From: JAENVT01 sp963720775
GTDB taxonomy: Bacteria; Actinomycetota; Acidimicrobiia; Acidimicrobiales; Ilumatobacteraceae
Direction of reading: 5' to 3'
Length of the DNA stretch: 64,000 nt
Assembly (NCBI GenBank): GCA_963720775.1
Contig: CAVRGR010000005.1
Span: forward strand, 62,001 to 126,000
Position 1 is the first letter of the stretch, and each line of letters begins with the position of its first letter. The notes beneath the pieces are model-generated. The model was not told the DNA's origin. It worked only from the letters and a program-made list of their open reading frames with translations, and ran no database searches. Below, piece after piece: positions 8,961 to 17,199 of the stretch. Both the position numbers and the translations under genes were made by a program.

Positions 8961-9017
8961 TCGTCGGGGGGCGAGTGTCGAGGCGACGATCGCTCCGCGT
9001 CGCCGGAGTCGACCGCT

Positions 9018-9848
9018 TCAGGCCAGCGATTTGCGCTGCCAGGCGGCGGTTGTCTCGATCGAGTTGAACGTGAAGACGTGGAGGGCGGTGATGTTCAACT
9101 CGTCGGCACGCCGCGAGATGGGGGCGATCAGCTTGTTGGGGTCGTAGCTGGCGGGGGAGAACATGCGCAGGATCGCCCCCGAGTTCTTGCGGAGGTAGCG
9201 CAGCGACGACCCGATGCCCAGTCGAGTTCCGAGCGATAGCAGCCGTGCCCGCTCGACAGCGCCGGGCACGCCGAGGTGAACCGGCACGACGAGTCCGCGT
9301 GCTCGCTGGCCCGACAACCACTCCTCGATCCGCCTGGCGTTGAAGCACATCTGCGTGCTGGTGAAGCCCTGCAGGCCGGACTCGGCGATCAGCGATTGCT
9401 TGGCCAGCAGCGCCTCGTCGAGAGCACTATCAGGGATGACCGTGTGATGGTCCGGATACGACGGAAAGCCGACCGTTCGCACGGTGTGACACAAGGGCAG
9501 GAGATCACGCATGAGCGAGAGTCCGTCGGAGTACGGGCCAACAGGGTCGGGATCGCCGCCGACCACGAAGATCTCCGTGATCCCGTGTTCGTCGAGACGG
9601 GAGGCGATCTTCTCGACGTGGTCACGACCCGTCACCAGGCGGGCGGCGATGTGGGGCACCGCGTGATGGCCTGCACCGTTGAGCTCCGCGCTCAACTCCA
9701 ACGTCGGCTCGATGCCCTTCGTCGGCGAGCAGGTGACCGACACCGAACAACCTGCGGGCAGGTGGGGGATCTGGTCGTGCAGCGATTTGAGTGGGATCAC
9801 CTCGTAGCGGGCGTTCTCGATCAGGCGGCGGGCGTCAGGCGAACTCAT
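9018..9848 (-). CDS. Methylenetetrahydrofolate reductase (MetF-like)
   Basis: The 276-residue protein matches MTHFR-family TIM barrels. Recognisable parts are VSVTCSPTKGIEPTLELSAE near the N-terminus, the FVVGGDPDPVGPYSDGLSL segment that binds FAD in the family, and a conserved TSTQMCFN strand. In this operon it probably runs oxidatively, turning methyl-tetrahydrofolate made by the corrinoid pathway into methylene-tetrahydrofolate. Its start overlaps the 3' end of the MttB-family gene by 14 nt, so it is the last gene of the six-gene corrinoid operon. The direction of reaction is inferred from context. Confidence 0.88.
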   Translation of the reverse strand: MSSPDARRLIENARYEVIPLKSLHDQIPHLPAGCSVSVTCSPTKGIEPTLELSAELNGAGHHAVPHIAARLVTGRDHVEKIASRLDEHGITEIFVVGGDPDPVGPYSDGLSLMRDLLPLCHTVRTVGFPSYPDHHTVIPDSALDEALLAKQSLIAESGLQGFTSTQMCFNARRIEEWLSGQRARGLVVPVHLGVPGAVERARLLSLGTRLGIGSSLRYLRKNSGAILRMFSPASYDPNKLIAPISRRADELNITALHVFTFNSIETTAAWQRKSLA

Positions 9849-11391
9849 CGGGCAACTCCTCCTTGCGGCGGTCCATGAAGTCGGTCAACTCCTCGACGAT
9901 GGCGTCATCCATCGGTGGCATCTCGTACTCGGCGAGGCGCTTCTTCCAGATCGCGTTGGCACGGGTCGGTGCGTCGGTGGCGCCGTCCTCCGTCCACTGT
10001 TCGAAGCTGGCGTTGTCGGCGACGTTGCTCCGGTAGAACGCCGTCTCGAAGTTGGCGAACGTATGAGCGGTGCCGAGGAAGTGCTGCCCGGGACCGTTGT
10101 CGCGAATGGCATCGACCGCCTGGCCGTTGTCGGACAGGTCGAGGCCCTTGACGAAGGTGGCCATCATCCCGCATTGATCCTCGTCCATGATGAACTTCTC
10201 GTAGCCGATCGACAGGCCCCCTTCTTGCCATCCGGCGGCGTGCAGAACGAAGTTCGTGCCTCCGAGAACGGTCGGCAGCAGAGTCGCCGCGCTTTCGTAG
10301 GCCGCTTGCGCGTCGGGGATCTTGGACGCGGTGAGGGATCCGCCGGAGCGGAAAGGCACGCCCAGTCGCCGCGCCAGCGCGGCGATCGTGTACAACACGA
10401 TGGCCGGCTCGGGCGTGCCGAACGTGGGTGCGCCGGTCTGCATCGACATCGACGAGGCGAACGATCCGAAGATCACTGGTGCGCCGGGTCGGATCAGCTG
10501 TGTGAACGTCATACCGGCCAGCGACTCGGCCAGTGTCTGCGCGGCGACGCCGGCCGAGGTGGTCGGTGCCATGGCTCCGGCGAGGATGAACGGGGTGATG
10601 ATGCAGGCCTGGTTGTTGCGGGCATAGACCTCGGCAGCGCCGAGCATCGTGCCGTCCCACACCAGTGGTGAAGAGGCGTTGATCAGGCTGGTGATCACGG
10701 TGCGATCGGCGAGATCCCCGCCGAAGGCGATGCGAGCCATCTCGACCGAGTCCTGGGCCCGGCTCGCCGCGGTGACCGAGCCCATGAACGGCTTGTCGCT
10801 GTACCGTAGGTGGCTGAACACCATGTCGAGATGGCGCTTGCTCACAGGGATGTCGACCGGCTCGCAGACCGTTCCACCACTGTGGTGCAGGTAGAGCGAC
10901 TGGTACGTGAGCTTGACGAAGTTGCGGAAGTCTTCGATCGTCGCGTAGCGGCGACCGTTGTCGAGATCGAATGCGAACGGTGACCCGTAGTTGGGGGCGA
11001 ACACCGTTGCGTCGCCACCGATGCGCACGCTTCTCATCGGGTTGCGAGCGTGCTGGATGTACTCCCGTGGTGCGGTGGCCTGCACGATCTGGCGGCACAT
11101 GCCCCTCGGAAAGCGCACCAGTGTGCCGTCGACCGAGGCCCCTGCGTCGGCGAACACCTGCAACGCCGATGGGTAGTCGCGGATGACGACCCCGACCTCT
11201 TGCAGGATCGTGTCGGCGTTGTGCTCGAGGATCTCGAGACCTTCTTCGCTGACGATCTCGAACGGCTTCATCGTTCGAGTCAGATAGGTCTCCGCCTCGA
11301 CGACGTGTGAGGCGCGCAGTGCCTGGCGGCCGGCGCGGCCACCGCTGCGCCGGCCAGTACCGGTATCGGTGCCGGGATCGGTGGACGTCAT
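9835..11391 (-). CDS. MttB-family corrinoid methyltransferase, copy 2
   Basis: This 518-residue protein is the second MttB-superfamily methyltransferase of the island. It shares family stretches with copy 1 (TPFILAGAMAPTTSAG, RPGAPVIFGSFASS, TGAPTFGTPEP). There is no internal TAG, so it is a non-pyrrolysine member. It probably transfers a methyl group from a methylated amine to the corrinoid protein encoded at the head of the operon. Its start overlaps the stop of the RACo-like gene (ATGA) and its end overlaps the MetF-like gene. The N-terminal 25 residues are low-complexity and may be disordered. The substrate is unknown. Confidence 0.9.
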   Translation of the reverse strand: MTSTDPGTDTGTGRRSGGRAGRQALRASHVVEAETYLTRTMKPFEIVSEEGLEILEHNADTILQEVGVVIRDYPSALQVFADAGASVDGTLVRFPRGMCRQIVQATAPREYIQHARNPMRSVRIGGDATVFAPNYGSPFAFDLDNGRRYATIEDFRNFVKLTYQSLYLHHSGGTVCEPVDIPVSKRHLDMVFSHLRYSDKPFMGSVTAASRAQDSVEMARIAFGGDLADRTVITSLINASSPLVWDGTMLGAAEVYARNNQACIITPFILAGAMAPTTSAGVAAQTLAESLAGMTFTQLIRPGAPVIFGSFASSMSMQTGAPTFGTPEPAIVLYTIAALARRLGVPFRSGGSLTASKIPDAQAAYESAATLLPTVLGGTNFVLHAAGWQEGGLSIGYEKFIMDEDQCGMMATFVKGLDLSDNGQAVDAIRDNGPGQHFLGTAHTFANFETAFYRSNVADNASFEQWTEDGATDAPTRANAIWKKRLAEYEMPPMDDAIVEELTDFMDRRKEELPDEFA

Positions 11392-13400
11392 GACCTGTTC
11401 TCCTGTCTGCGGCGTCGACGGCCCCCGATGGCGTCGACCGATGATGTTCGTTCGGGAAGGGTGACAACTGCGCTGAGGTTCAGGGAAGGTGCGCTGGCGT
11501 GCGGGAACGCCATTGCCGCGACGAAGAGCTCTTGGAACCTTGGCTCGGTGGCAGTCTCGATCTTGATCACTGCACGTGCCGCGGCCTCGAGCTCGGCACG
11601 CGCCTGCATCGACAACAGGGCGCGCACGGCGCCGGCGCCGGCCGCGTTTCCTACCGACCGCACAGCCTCGACCGGGGCGTCGGGCACGAGACCGAGCACG
11701 AGGGCGTACAGCGGATCGATGTGTGCGCCGAACGCACCGGCGAGGCGCACGTCGGTAAGGATCTCGACAGCGGCATGAGTCATCAACAGCTCGATTCCGG
11801 CCCGCAGCGCCGCCTTGGCGAGCTGGATCGCGCGCACGTCGTTCTGTGTGATCGACAACTCGACCTCATCGGTGCGATGCAGCACGTAGCGGAAGGTGCG
11901 GTCGTCGGCGACGATGTAGGGGCAGGTTGCGGCAGCTTCACCGCGGACGACACCCTCCGAATCGATCACACCGGCGAGGTACATCTCGCCGATCACCTCG
12001 ATGATTCCCGAGCCACACACACCGCTGATCGTCAGGGTCTCCGTCGCCGCGGCGAACCCCGGTTCGTCGCTCCACAGGTCACAGCCGATGACCTTGAATC
12101 GAGGCGCCAACGTCGCTCGGTCGATGCGCACCCGTTCGATCGCCCCGGCCGTTGCCCGCTGACCGCACGAGATCTGAGCGCCCTCGAACGCCGGACCGGT
12201 GGGGCTCGATGCTGCGAACTGGCGTTCCGTGCAACCAAGCACGATCTCGGCATTGGTGCCGACGTCGATCAACAACTGCCAGTGCTCGCTGCGATGCGGG
12301 CCTTCGGCGAGCATCGCCGCCGTCGTGTCGGCGCCGACGTGGCCGGCGATGCACGGGCCGACGAACACCCTTGCCGTGGGAAAGTCGAGCCCGAGGTCGA
12401 GCGCCGTCGTGCGCAATGCCTCGGCGGTGGCGAGCGTGAACGGTGCCTGGCCAAGAGGAGTGGGATCGATGCCGAGCACGATGTGGTGCATGATCGGGTT
12501 GCCGACGATGACGATGTCGAGCAGCTCGTCGGCGGGCGCGTCGGCTTGACGCAGCAGGGCTGTGATCAACTCGTCGAGAGCCGCGCGGATGCACGATGTG
12601 AGGTCCTTGTCGCCTCCGGGGTTCATCATCACGAACGACACACGGCTCATGAGGTCTTCGCCGAACCGGATCTGCGGGTTCATCATCCCTGCGGTCGCCA
12701 GCACCTCGCCGGTCGAGAGATCGCAGAGGTGACCGGCCACGGTGGTGGAGCCGACGTCGATCGCCACACCGAGCGCGGTGTCGACGAAGCCCGGCCAGAT
12801 CGCAACAGCAAGGGCATCACCGTCGACGGCCACCGTGACCGAGCCATGTTCGTTCGCAGCCGCGCGATGAACTGCACGCAGAACCGTGGTGCTCCACGAA
12901 CGAACCTCGACGCCATGCGTGCGCAGAATGGCTTCGCCGATCAACTCGCTCAGCGATTCGGAGTCGCCGAGCACGGCTCTTGGCACGTCGACGTTGTACA
13001 GCCTGAACTGCGGATCGATCACCAAGCCGGTGAGGTCGACCGACTTGCGCACGACCTGCTTGTGAACCTGGCTCTCGGACGGCACGGCGATGACGGCGTC
13101 GGCCAACACCTGCGCGGCACACCCGAGGCGGCGTCCATCACGCAGGGGGCGGCGAGCGTTGCCTTTCGTCTCGTAGTCGGTCTCGACGGCAGACCAGTCC
13201 GACAGCGCAGTGGGTCGACTGTCGATCGCCCACTTGGCGAACGAACCTGTCGAGGGTTCCACCTGGCAGCGGCCGCAGATGCCGCGGCCACCGCACACGG
13301 AATCGAGATCAACCCCGAGTTGGCGCGCCGCGGTCAACACCGTTGTACCTGTGTCGACCTCGCCGGCGAGGCCGGAAGGGGTGAAGACGATTCGTGGCAT
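11388..13400 (-). CDS. RACo-like corrinoid activation protein (2Fe-2S ferredoxin plus ASKHA domain)
   Basis: The 670-residue protein has an N-terminal [2Fe-2S] domain with Cys36, Cys42, Cys45 and Cys94 (VCGGRGICGRC, then LGC). A large DUF4445/ASKHA-type ATPase region starts near 210 (AIDVGSTT at 213-220). RACo proteins use ATP to reduce corrinoid that has slipped to inactive Co(II), returning it to Co(I). This is exactly the partner expected for the B12-binding protein and methyltransferases in this operon. The ATG at 13400 begins the ferredoxin domain; the frame stays open further upstream but overlaps the preceding gene in another frame. The preceding gene ends 5 nt away. Confidence 0.92.
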   Translation of the reverse strand: MPRIVFTPSGLAGEVDTGTTVLTAARQLGVDLDSVCGGRGICGRCQVEPSTGSFAKWAIDSRPTALSDWSAVETDYETKGNARRPLRDGRRLGCAAQVLADAVIAVPSESQVHKQVVRKSVDLTGLVIDPQFRLYNVDVPRAVLGDSESLSELIGEAILRTHGVEVRSWSTTVLRAVHRAAANEHGSVTVAVDGDALAVAIWPGFVDTALGVAIDVGSTTVAGHLCDLSTGEVLATAGMMNPQIRFGEDLMSRVSFVMMNPGGDKDLTSCIRAALDELITALLRQADAPADELLDIVIVGNPIMHHIVLGIDPTPLGQAPFTLATAEALRTTALDLGLDFPTARVFVGPCIAGHVGADTTAAMLAEGPHRSEHWQLLIDVGTNAEIVLGCTERQFAASSPTGPAFEGAQISCGQRATAGAIERVRIDRATLAPRFKVIGCDLWSDEPGFAAATETLTISGVCGSGIIEVIGEMYLAGVIDSEGVVRGEAAATCPYIVADDRTFRYVLHRTDEVELSITQNDVRAIQLAKAALRAGIELLMTHAAVEILTDVRLAGAFGAHIDPLYALVLGLVPDAPVEAVRSVGNAAGAGAVRALLSMQARAELEAAARAVIKIETATEPRFQELFVAAMAFPHASAPSLNLSAVVTLPERTSSVDAIGGRRRRRQENRS

Positions 13401-13405
13401 CGGTC

Positions 13406-14299
13406 CTACTCGCTGCGACGGCGTCGCCGGCTTTCGCGCTCGTTGGATGCATCGGTGGGGGCGCGGTTGGCGCGGATCCACGCGGCACAGTCCTTGTCCT
13501 GTCCGGCGAGCACGTCGGCAGCCATCACCGCCGCCTTCACCTCCGGGTGCATGGGGTTCATGATCGCGGATGTCATGCCGGCGCCGATCGCCATTGCCAG
13601 GAACGTGCCGGTGACCATGTGCCGGTTGGGCAGCCCGAAGCTCACGTTGGACGCACCGCAGATCGTGTTGACCTTCAGTTCCTCGCGGAGCCGGCGGATC
13701 AGTTGGAACGCGTGCTGCCCGGCTTGGCCGAGCGCGCCGATGGGCATGACCAACGGATCGACGATCACGTCGGACGCCGGCACACCGAAGTCGGCAGCCC
13801 GCTCGACGATGCGCTTGGCGACCGCAAAGCGCACGTCGGGATCCATCGAGATCCCCGTCTCGTCGTTGGAGATGGCTACGACCGCTGCGCCGTACTTGGC
13901 CACCAATGGCATCACCCGCTCGAGCACTTCGTCCTCGCCGGTGACAGAGTTGACGAGTGGCTTGCCCTTGTACACGGCGAGGCCGGCCTCCAGGGCAGCG
14001 ATGATCGACGAGTCGATCGAGATCGGCACATCGGTGATGGCCTGCACCAGGGTGATGGCTCTGGCCAGCATTGCCGGCTCGTCGGCCAGGGGGATGCCGG
14101 CGTTGACGTCGAGCATGTGTGCACCGGCCTCGACCTGGGCGATCGCGTCGGCTTCGACACGGCTGAAGTCGCCGTTCTTCATCTCCTCTGCCAGCAACTT
14201 GCGACCGGTGGGGTTGATTCGTTCGCCGATCATGACGAACGGACGCTCGAAGCCGATCACCACCTCGCGCGTTGCTGAGCTGACAATGGTGTCCGTCAC
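13406..14299 (-). CDS. Methyltetrahydrofolate:corrinoid methyltransferase (pterin-binding domain)
   Basis: The 297-residue pterin-binding TIM barrel has the classic MeTr/AcsE-type motifs: GERINPTGRK near 25-34, LDVNAGIP, SIDSS, NSVTGE, SNDETG and SNVSFGLPNRH. It moves methyl groups between corrinoid and tetrahydrofolate. In a demethylation pathway it would take methyl from the corrinoid protein to make methyl-H4folate for the MetF-like enzyme. The start overlaps the stop of the DUF1638 gene (ATGA). The C-terminal 15 residues are Arg-rich. The family assignment is secure; the direction is inferred. Confidence 0.92.
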   Translation of the reverse strand: MTDTIVSSATREVVIGFERPFVMIGERINPTGRKLLAEEMKNGDFSRVEADAIAQVEAGAHMLDVNAGIPLADEPAMLARAITLVQAITDVPISIDSSIIAALEAGLAVYKGKPLVNSVTGEDEVLERVMPLVAKYGAAVVAISNDETGISMDPDVRFAVAKRIVERAADFGVPASDVIVDPLVMPIGALGQAGQHAFQLIRRLREELKVNTICGASNVSFGLPNRHMVTGTFLAMAIGAGMTSAIMNPMHPEVKAAVMAADVLAGQDKDCAAWIRANRAPTDASNERESRRRRRSE

Positions 14300-15324
14300 G
14301 TGTTCTCCTGTTCATTGGGTTCGTCGTCGTCGAGTTCTTCGAGTGCAGCAAGGATCTCGCGGTCGATGACATCGGTGTTCACCACGTCGGCCTCCCAGCC
14401 GCCGTAGTAGGCGAGCAGGCCCAAACGCTGGTGGCGGTACTCGTCCTCGATCGCGTCGGCCGCGGCCTGCGCTTCGGCGGCCAGGTCCCCGTCGATGGAT
14501 CTGCTCTCGCGCCGCCACTGGGCAACGTCCTCTTCGGCGGTGTAGATCTTGGCTTTGCGCTTGGCGCGATCGATGGCTCGCTGGAACTTGCCGCCGAGCA
14601 CGACTTGATGTCGGTCGCGGCCTTCCTGGGCGTTGACCTGGGCGGGGATGTCGCGCCAGTAGATGACCACGAGCTCACGACCGCCACGACTCGCTCGCGC
14701 CATCAGGCCACCCGCCGCGACGAGCGCGACCGCGACGGCCTCGGTGACCTCGTCAGTGAATGGCTGGAGACCGACGTGGCGATGCTCGAACTCGAGCCCC
14801 AGACGGACCGCTGCGGCGCGGGCGGCAACGATGAGCTCGGGGTCGGTCGACTGTGAGATCAGCACGACTCGCCGGTAGTTGCCGAAGTACATGTCGAGCA
14901 GCTCGGGATGGCGGTCGAGGCCGAGGCCCTGCCACAGAAGCGGCTCGAAGTGCTTGGCGAGGAAGTCGGTGAGGAACAGCGTGCCGAGCTCCTCTTCGTG
15001 CATCGCCGCGAACTGCTCGGCGCCCGTGAAGAACTCGTAGCAGTGCGAGCCCGGAAGGCGAGCGACGCCTGGGTGACGCGCCAGCAAGGCATCGAGGGCT
15101 CCGCCAGTGCCGCAATCGGCATAGGCGACGAACACCGCACGATGCTGCGCCGCAGCCGCGTCGAGCATCGGTTCGAGCTCTGGCACGATCCGCTCGGGGC
15201 GGTTGTGCAGGTTGGCGGGGAGGTAGGCGACTTCGACCGCGCCGGCCAGGTCTTGGGCCTTCAAGACGGCGCGGAGCTCCGAGGCCAGGGCTCCACAGGC
15301 GATGACGAGCGGTGCGACGGTCAT
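14296..15324 (-). CDS. DUF1638 protein fused to a virulence-factor-type C-terminal domain
   Basis: Residues 1 to about 205 match DUF1638 (LVIACGALASEL at 6-17, YADCGTGGALD at 68-78, PGSHCYEFF at 91-99). Several conserved Cys and His could bind metal or corrinoid. From about 216 the sequence changes to a small domain (LVVIYWRDIPAQV, then KFQRAIDRA) that resembles the Pfam virulence-factor domain, usually a separate neighbouring gene. The protein (342 residues) therefore appears to be a fusion. DUF1638 genes often accompany MttB, corrinoid and RACo genes, but no reaction is established. The gene sits 16 nt after the corrinoid-protein gene and overlaps the next by 4 nt. Confidence 0.8.
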   Translation of the reverse strand: MTVAPLVIACGALASELRAVLKAQDLAGAVEVAYLPANLHNRPERIVPELEPMLDAAAAQHRAVFVAYADCGTGGALDALLARHPGVARLPGSHCYEFFTGAEQFAAMHEEELGTLFLTDFLAKHFEPLLWQGLGLDRHPELLDMYFGNYRRVVLISQSTDPELIVAARAAAVRLGLEFEHRHVGLQPFTDEVTEAVAVALVAAGGLMARASRGGRELVVIYWRDIPAQVNAQEGRDRHQVVLGGKFQRAIDRAKRKAKIYTAEEDVAQWRRESRSIDGDLAAEAQAAADAIEDEYRHQRLGLLAYYGGWEADVVNTDVIDREILAALEELDDDEPNEQENT

Positions 15325-15340
15325 GCCGATGTCCGAGACG

Positions 15341-16063
15341 TCAGGCCACCGACGGGCCGGGAGGTTCGGCCTTCAGCCGGTCACGGCGGGTCTTGACCAA
15401 CGTCTTGGCGGTCTCGGCGGCCACGGCGGCGTCGCGGCAGTAGGCGTCGGCGCCGACGGCGTGACCGAACTCTTCGTTCAGAGGCGCGCCGCCGACCAGC
15501 ACCAGGTACTTGTCGCGCAGGCCCTTGGCGATCAACGTGTCGACGACGACCTTCATGTACGGCATGGTCGTGGTGAGAAGTGCCGACATGCCCAAGATGT
15601 CGGGTTGGTGCAGTTCGAGCGCGGCAAGGAACTTGTCGACATCGGTGTTGATCCCGAGATCGATCACTTCGAAGCCGGCGCCCTCGAGCATCATCGCCGT
15701 GAGGTTCTTGCCGATGTCGTGGATGTCGCCCTTGACGGTCCCGACGACGACCTTGCCGATGGGCTCGGCTCCGGTCTCGGCCAACAGCGGACGGAGGATG
15801 GCCATGCCCCCTTTCATCGCGTTGGCGGCGAGGAGCACCTCGGGCACGAACAGGATGCCGTCGCGGAAGTCGATGCCGACGATCCGCATGCCCTCGACCA
15901 ATGCGTCGTTGAGCACCCTGTCGGGCCCCCAACCGCGGTCGAGCAGGATGGTCGTGCCTTCGATGATCTCGTCGGCCAGTCCGTCGTAGAGATCGTCGTG
16001 CATCTGGGCGACGAGGTCGTCGTCGCTCAGCGTCGCCAGGTCGAGATCGTCTTGTTCACTCAT
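15341..16063 (-). CDS. Methyltransferase cognate corrinoid (B12-binding) protein
   Basis: This 240-residue protein has the MtaC/MtbC-type layout: an N-terminal helical cap at about 15-95, then a Rossmann B12 domain. The lower-axial cobalt ligand is His115 in GDIHDIGKN (112-120). GMSALLTTTM and VGGAPLNEEFG complete the B12-binding signature. It carries the methyl group between the MttB-family enzyme(s) and the pterin methyltransferase. It is the first gene of the minus-strand operon that runs to the MetF-like gene. The 203-nt divergent region upstream contains a perfect 15-bp inverted repeat. Confidence 0.95.
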   Translation of the reverse strand: MSEQDDLDLATLSDDDLVAQMHDDLYDGLADEIIEGTTILLDRGWGPDRVLNDALVEGMRIVGIDFRDGILFVPEVLLAANAMKGGMAILRPLLAETGAEPIGKVVVGTVKGDIHDIGKNLTAMMLEGAGFEVIDLGINTDVDKFLAALELHQPDILGMSALLTTTMPYMKVVVDTLIAKGLRDKYLVLVGGAPLNEEFGHAVGADAYCRDAAVAAETAKTLVKTRRDRLKAEPPGPSVA

Positions 16064-16108
16064 GAGTCGGCTCCGTACTTGCTGCGAGGTTCCGTCTGCC
16101 TCGGGGAA

Positions 16109-16153
16109 GGCTGTTCCACGATGCAGAATCGACCCGTATCGTGGAACAGCCTA
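16109..16153. promoter_or_regulatory. Perfect 15-bp inverted repeat in the divergent C1 promoter region
   Basis: AGGCTGTTCCACGAT (16109-16123) and its exact complement ATCGTGGAACAGCCT (16139-16153) are separated by 15 nt. They lie between the divergent corrinoid and desaturase/formate dehydrogenase operons, 46 nt from the corrinoid-protein start. The arm centres are 30 nt apart, close to three helical turns. This is probably the operator controlling one or both operons; the TetR regulator at 17940 is one candidate. An RNA hairpin in a leader is the alternative. Confidence 0.65.
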
Positions 16154-16266
16154 GCATACGAAGTAAATGTCCATCTCATTGCAGGTTTGTGGTCCCCGTG
16201 CCGATACACCATGCAGCAGGCAATGCGATGCACAATGTAGAAAACCGTGAGAGAAGGAGACTGGCG

Positions 16267-17199
16267 GTGGAGGCGCGGGCACAACGGAGTCGTGGGATCG
16301 AGTGGAGAACGCTCGGTTTGTTCGTTGGCTTCTACTCGGCGTGGCTCGCGGTGATCCTCGGGCACCGCTCGATTCCGTGGCCGGCGATGCTCGCTGCGCT
16401 GGCGTTGCTCGGCGGTTTCTACATGTCGCTGCAGCATGAAGCGCTGCACGGCCACCCCACTCCATGGCGCGGCATCAACACGGCGATGGCGATCGCGCCG
16501 CTGTCGTTCTGGCTCCCGTACCTGAGCTATCGGTCGAGCCACATGGTGCACCATCACACCGACCTCACCGATCCGGAGATCGATCCCGAGTCGTTCTACC
16601 TGCGACCGGATGATTGGGCCTCGGCCGGCCTCTTCGAGCGCACCTACATCCTCGTCACGCGGACGATGGTTGGGCGGCTCACCATCGGTGCCGTGCACAG
16701 CATCGGCCGGTATCTGTGGCACGAGCTGCCGTTGGTGCGTGCCGATCGAAACGTCGCCCGCCGTTGGGCAATACATCTGCCTGCCGCCGTGCTGCTCGGG
16801 TGGTGGCTGTTCGCGGTTGTCGGCGTACCTGCTTGGGAGTACCTGCTCGGTTTCGTAGTCATGGGCCAATCACTCACCTTGTTGCGGTCATTCGTCGAAC
16901 ACTGTGCCGTGCCTGAAGGCACACGCTCGGCCGTGGTCAAGGCCGGTCCGCTGATGTCGTTGTTGTTCCTCAACAACAACCTCCACCACACGCACCACGC
17001 CGAGCCCTCCACGGCGTGGTACGAACTGCCTGCCCTGCATCGTGCCCTTGGCGGCGACGAGGTGGCGGCTCAGGGTGCCGGCCTCTATCGCCACGGGTAC
17101 CTGGAAGTGGCCAGGCGCAACCTCGTTCGTCCGTTCTGCCAGCCCGACCATCCGCTCTCACCCGGGGCGCGGCCATTCGGCGCCAGAGGTCTTCGGTGA
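16267..17199 (+). CDS. Membrane fatty-acid-desaturase-superfamily protein
   Basis: The 310-residue protein has the His-box pattern of membrane di-iron desaturases and hydroxylases: HEALH at 57-61, HMVHHH at 92-97, and HHTHH at 240-244. Hydrophobic spans lie around 15-55, 70-88 and 170-205. The GTG at 16267 was chosen because GAGAAGGAGA lies just upstream; the frame is open further back. It heads an operon with a PhnD-like protein, a TetR regulator and formate dehydrogenase, coupled to the next gene by a GTGA overlap. A lipid role or an O2-dependent attack on a methylated substrate are both possible. Confidence 0.85.
   Translation: MEARAQRSRGIEWRTLGLFVGFYSAWLAVILGHRSIPWPAMLAALALLGGFYMSLQHEALHGHPTPWRGINTAMAIAPLSFWLPYLSYRSSHMVHHHTDLTDPEIDPESFYLRPDDWASAGLFERTYILVTRTMVGRLTIGAVHSIGRYLWHELPLVRADRNVARRWAIHLPAAVLLGWWLFAVVGVPAWEYLLGFVVMGQSLTLLRSFVEHCAVPEGTRSAVVKAGPLMSLLFLNNNLHHTHHAEPSTAWYELPALHRALGGDEVAAQGAGLYRHGYLEVARRNLVRPFCQPDHPLSPGARPFGARGLR

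Noticed and set aside
11499..14369. A 956-residue plus-strand frame
   Set aside because: It is antisense to the RACo-like and pterin methyltransferase genes; composition is Arg/His/Asp-rich, typical of GC-driven shadow frames.
16060..16869. A 269-residue minus-strand frame that would fill the C1 divergent promoter
   Set aside because: It covers the inverted-repeat operator and runs antisense to the desaturase His boxes; no family features.
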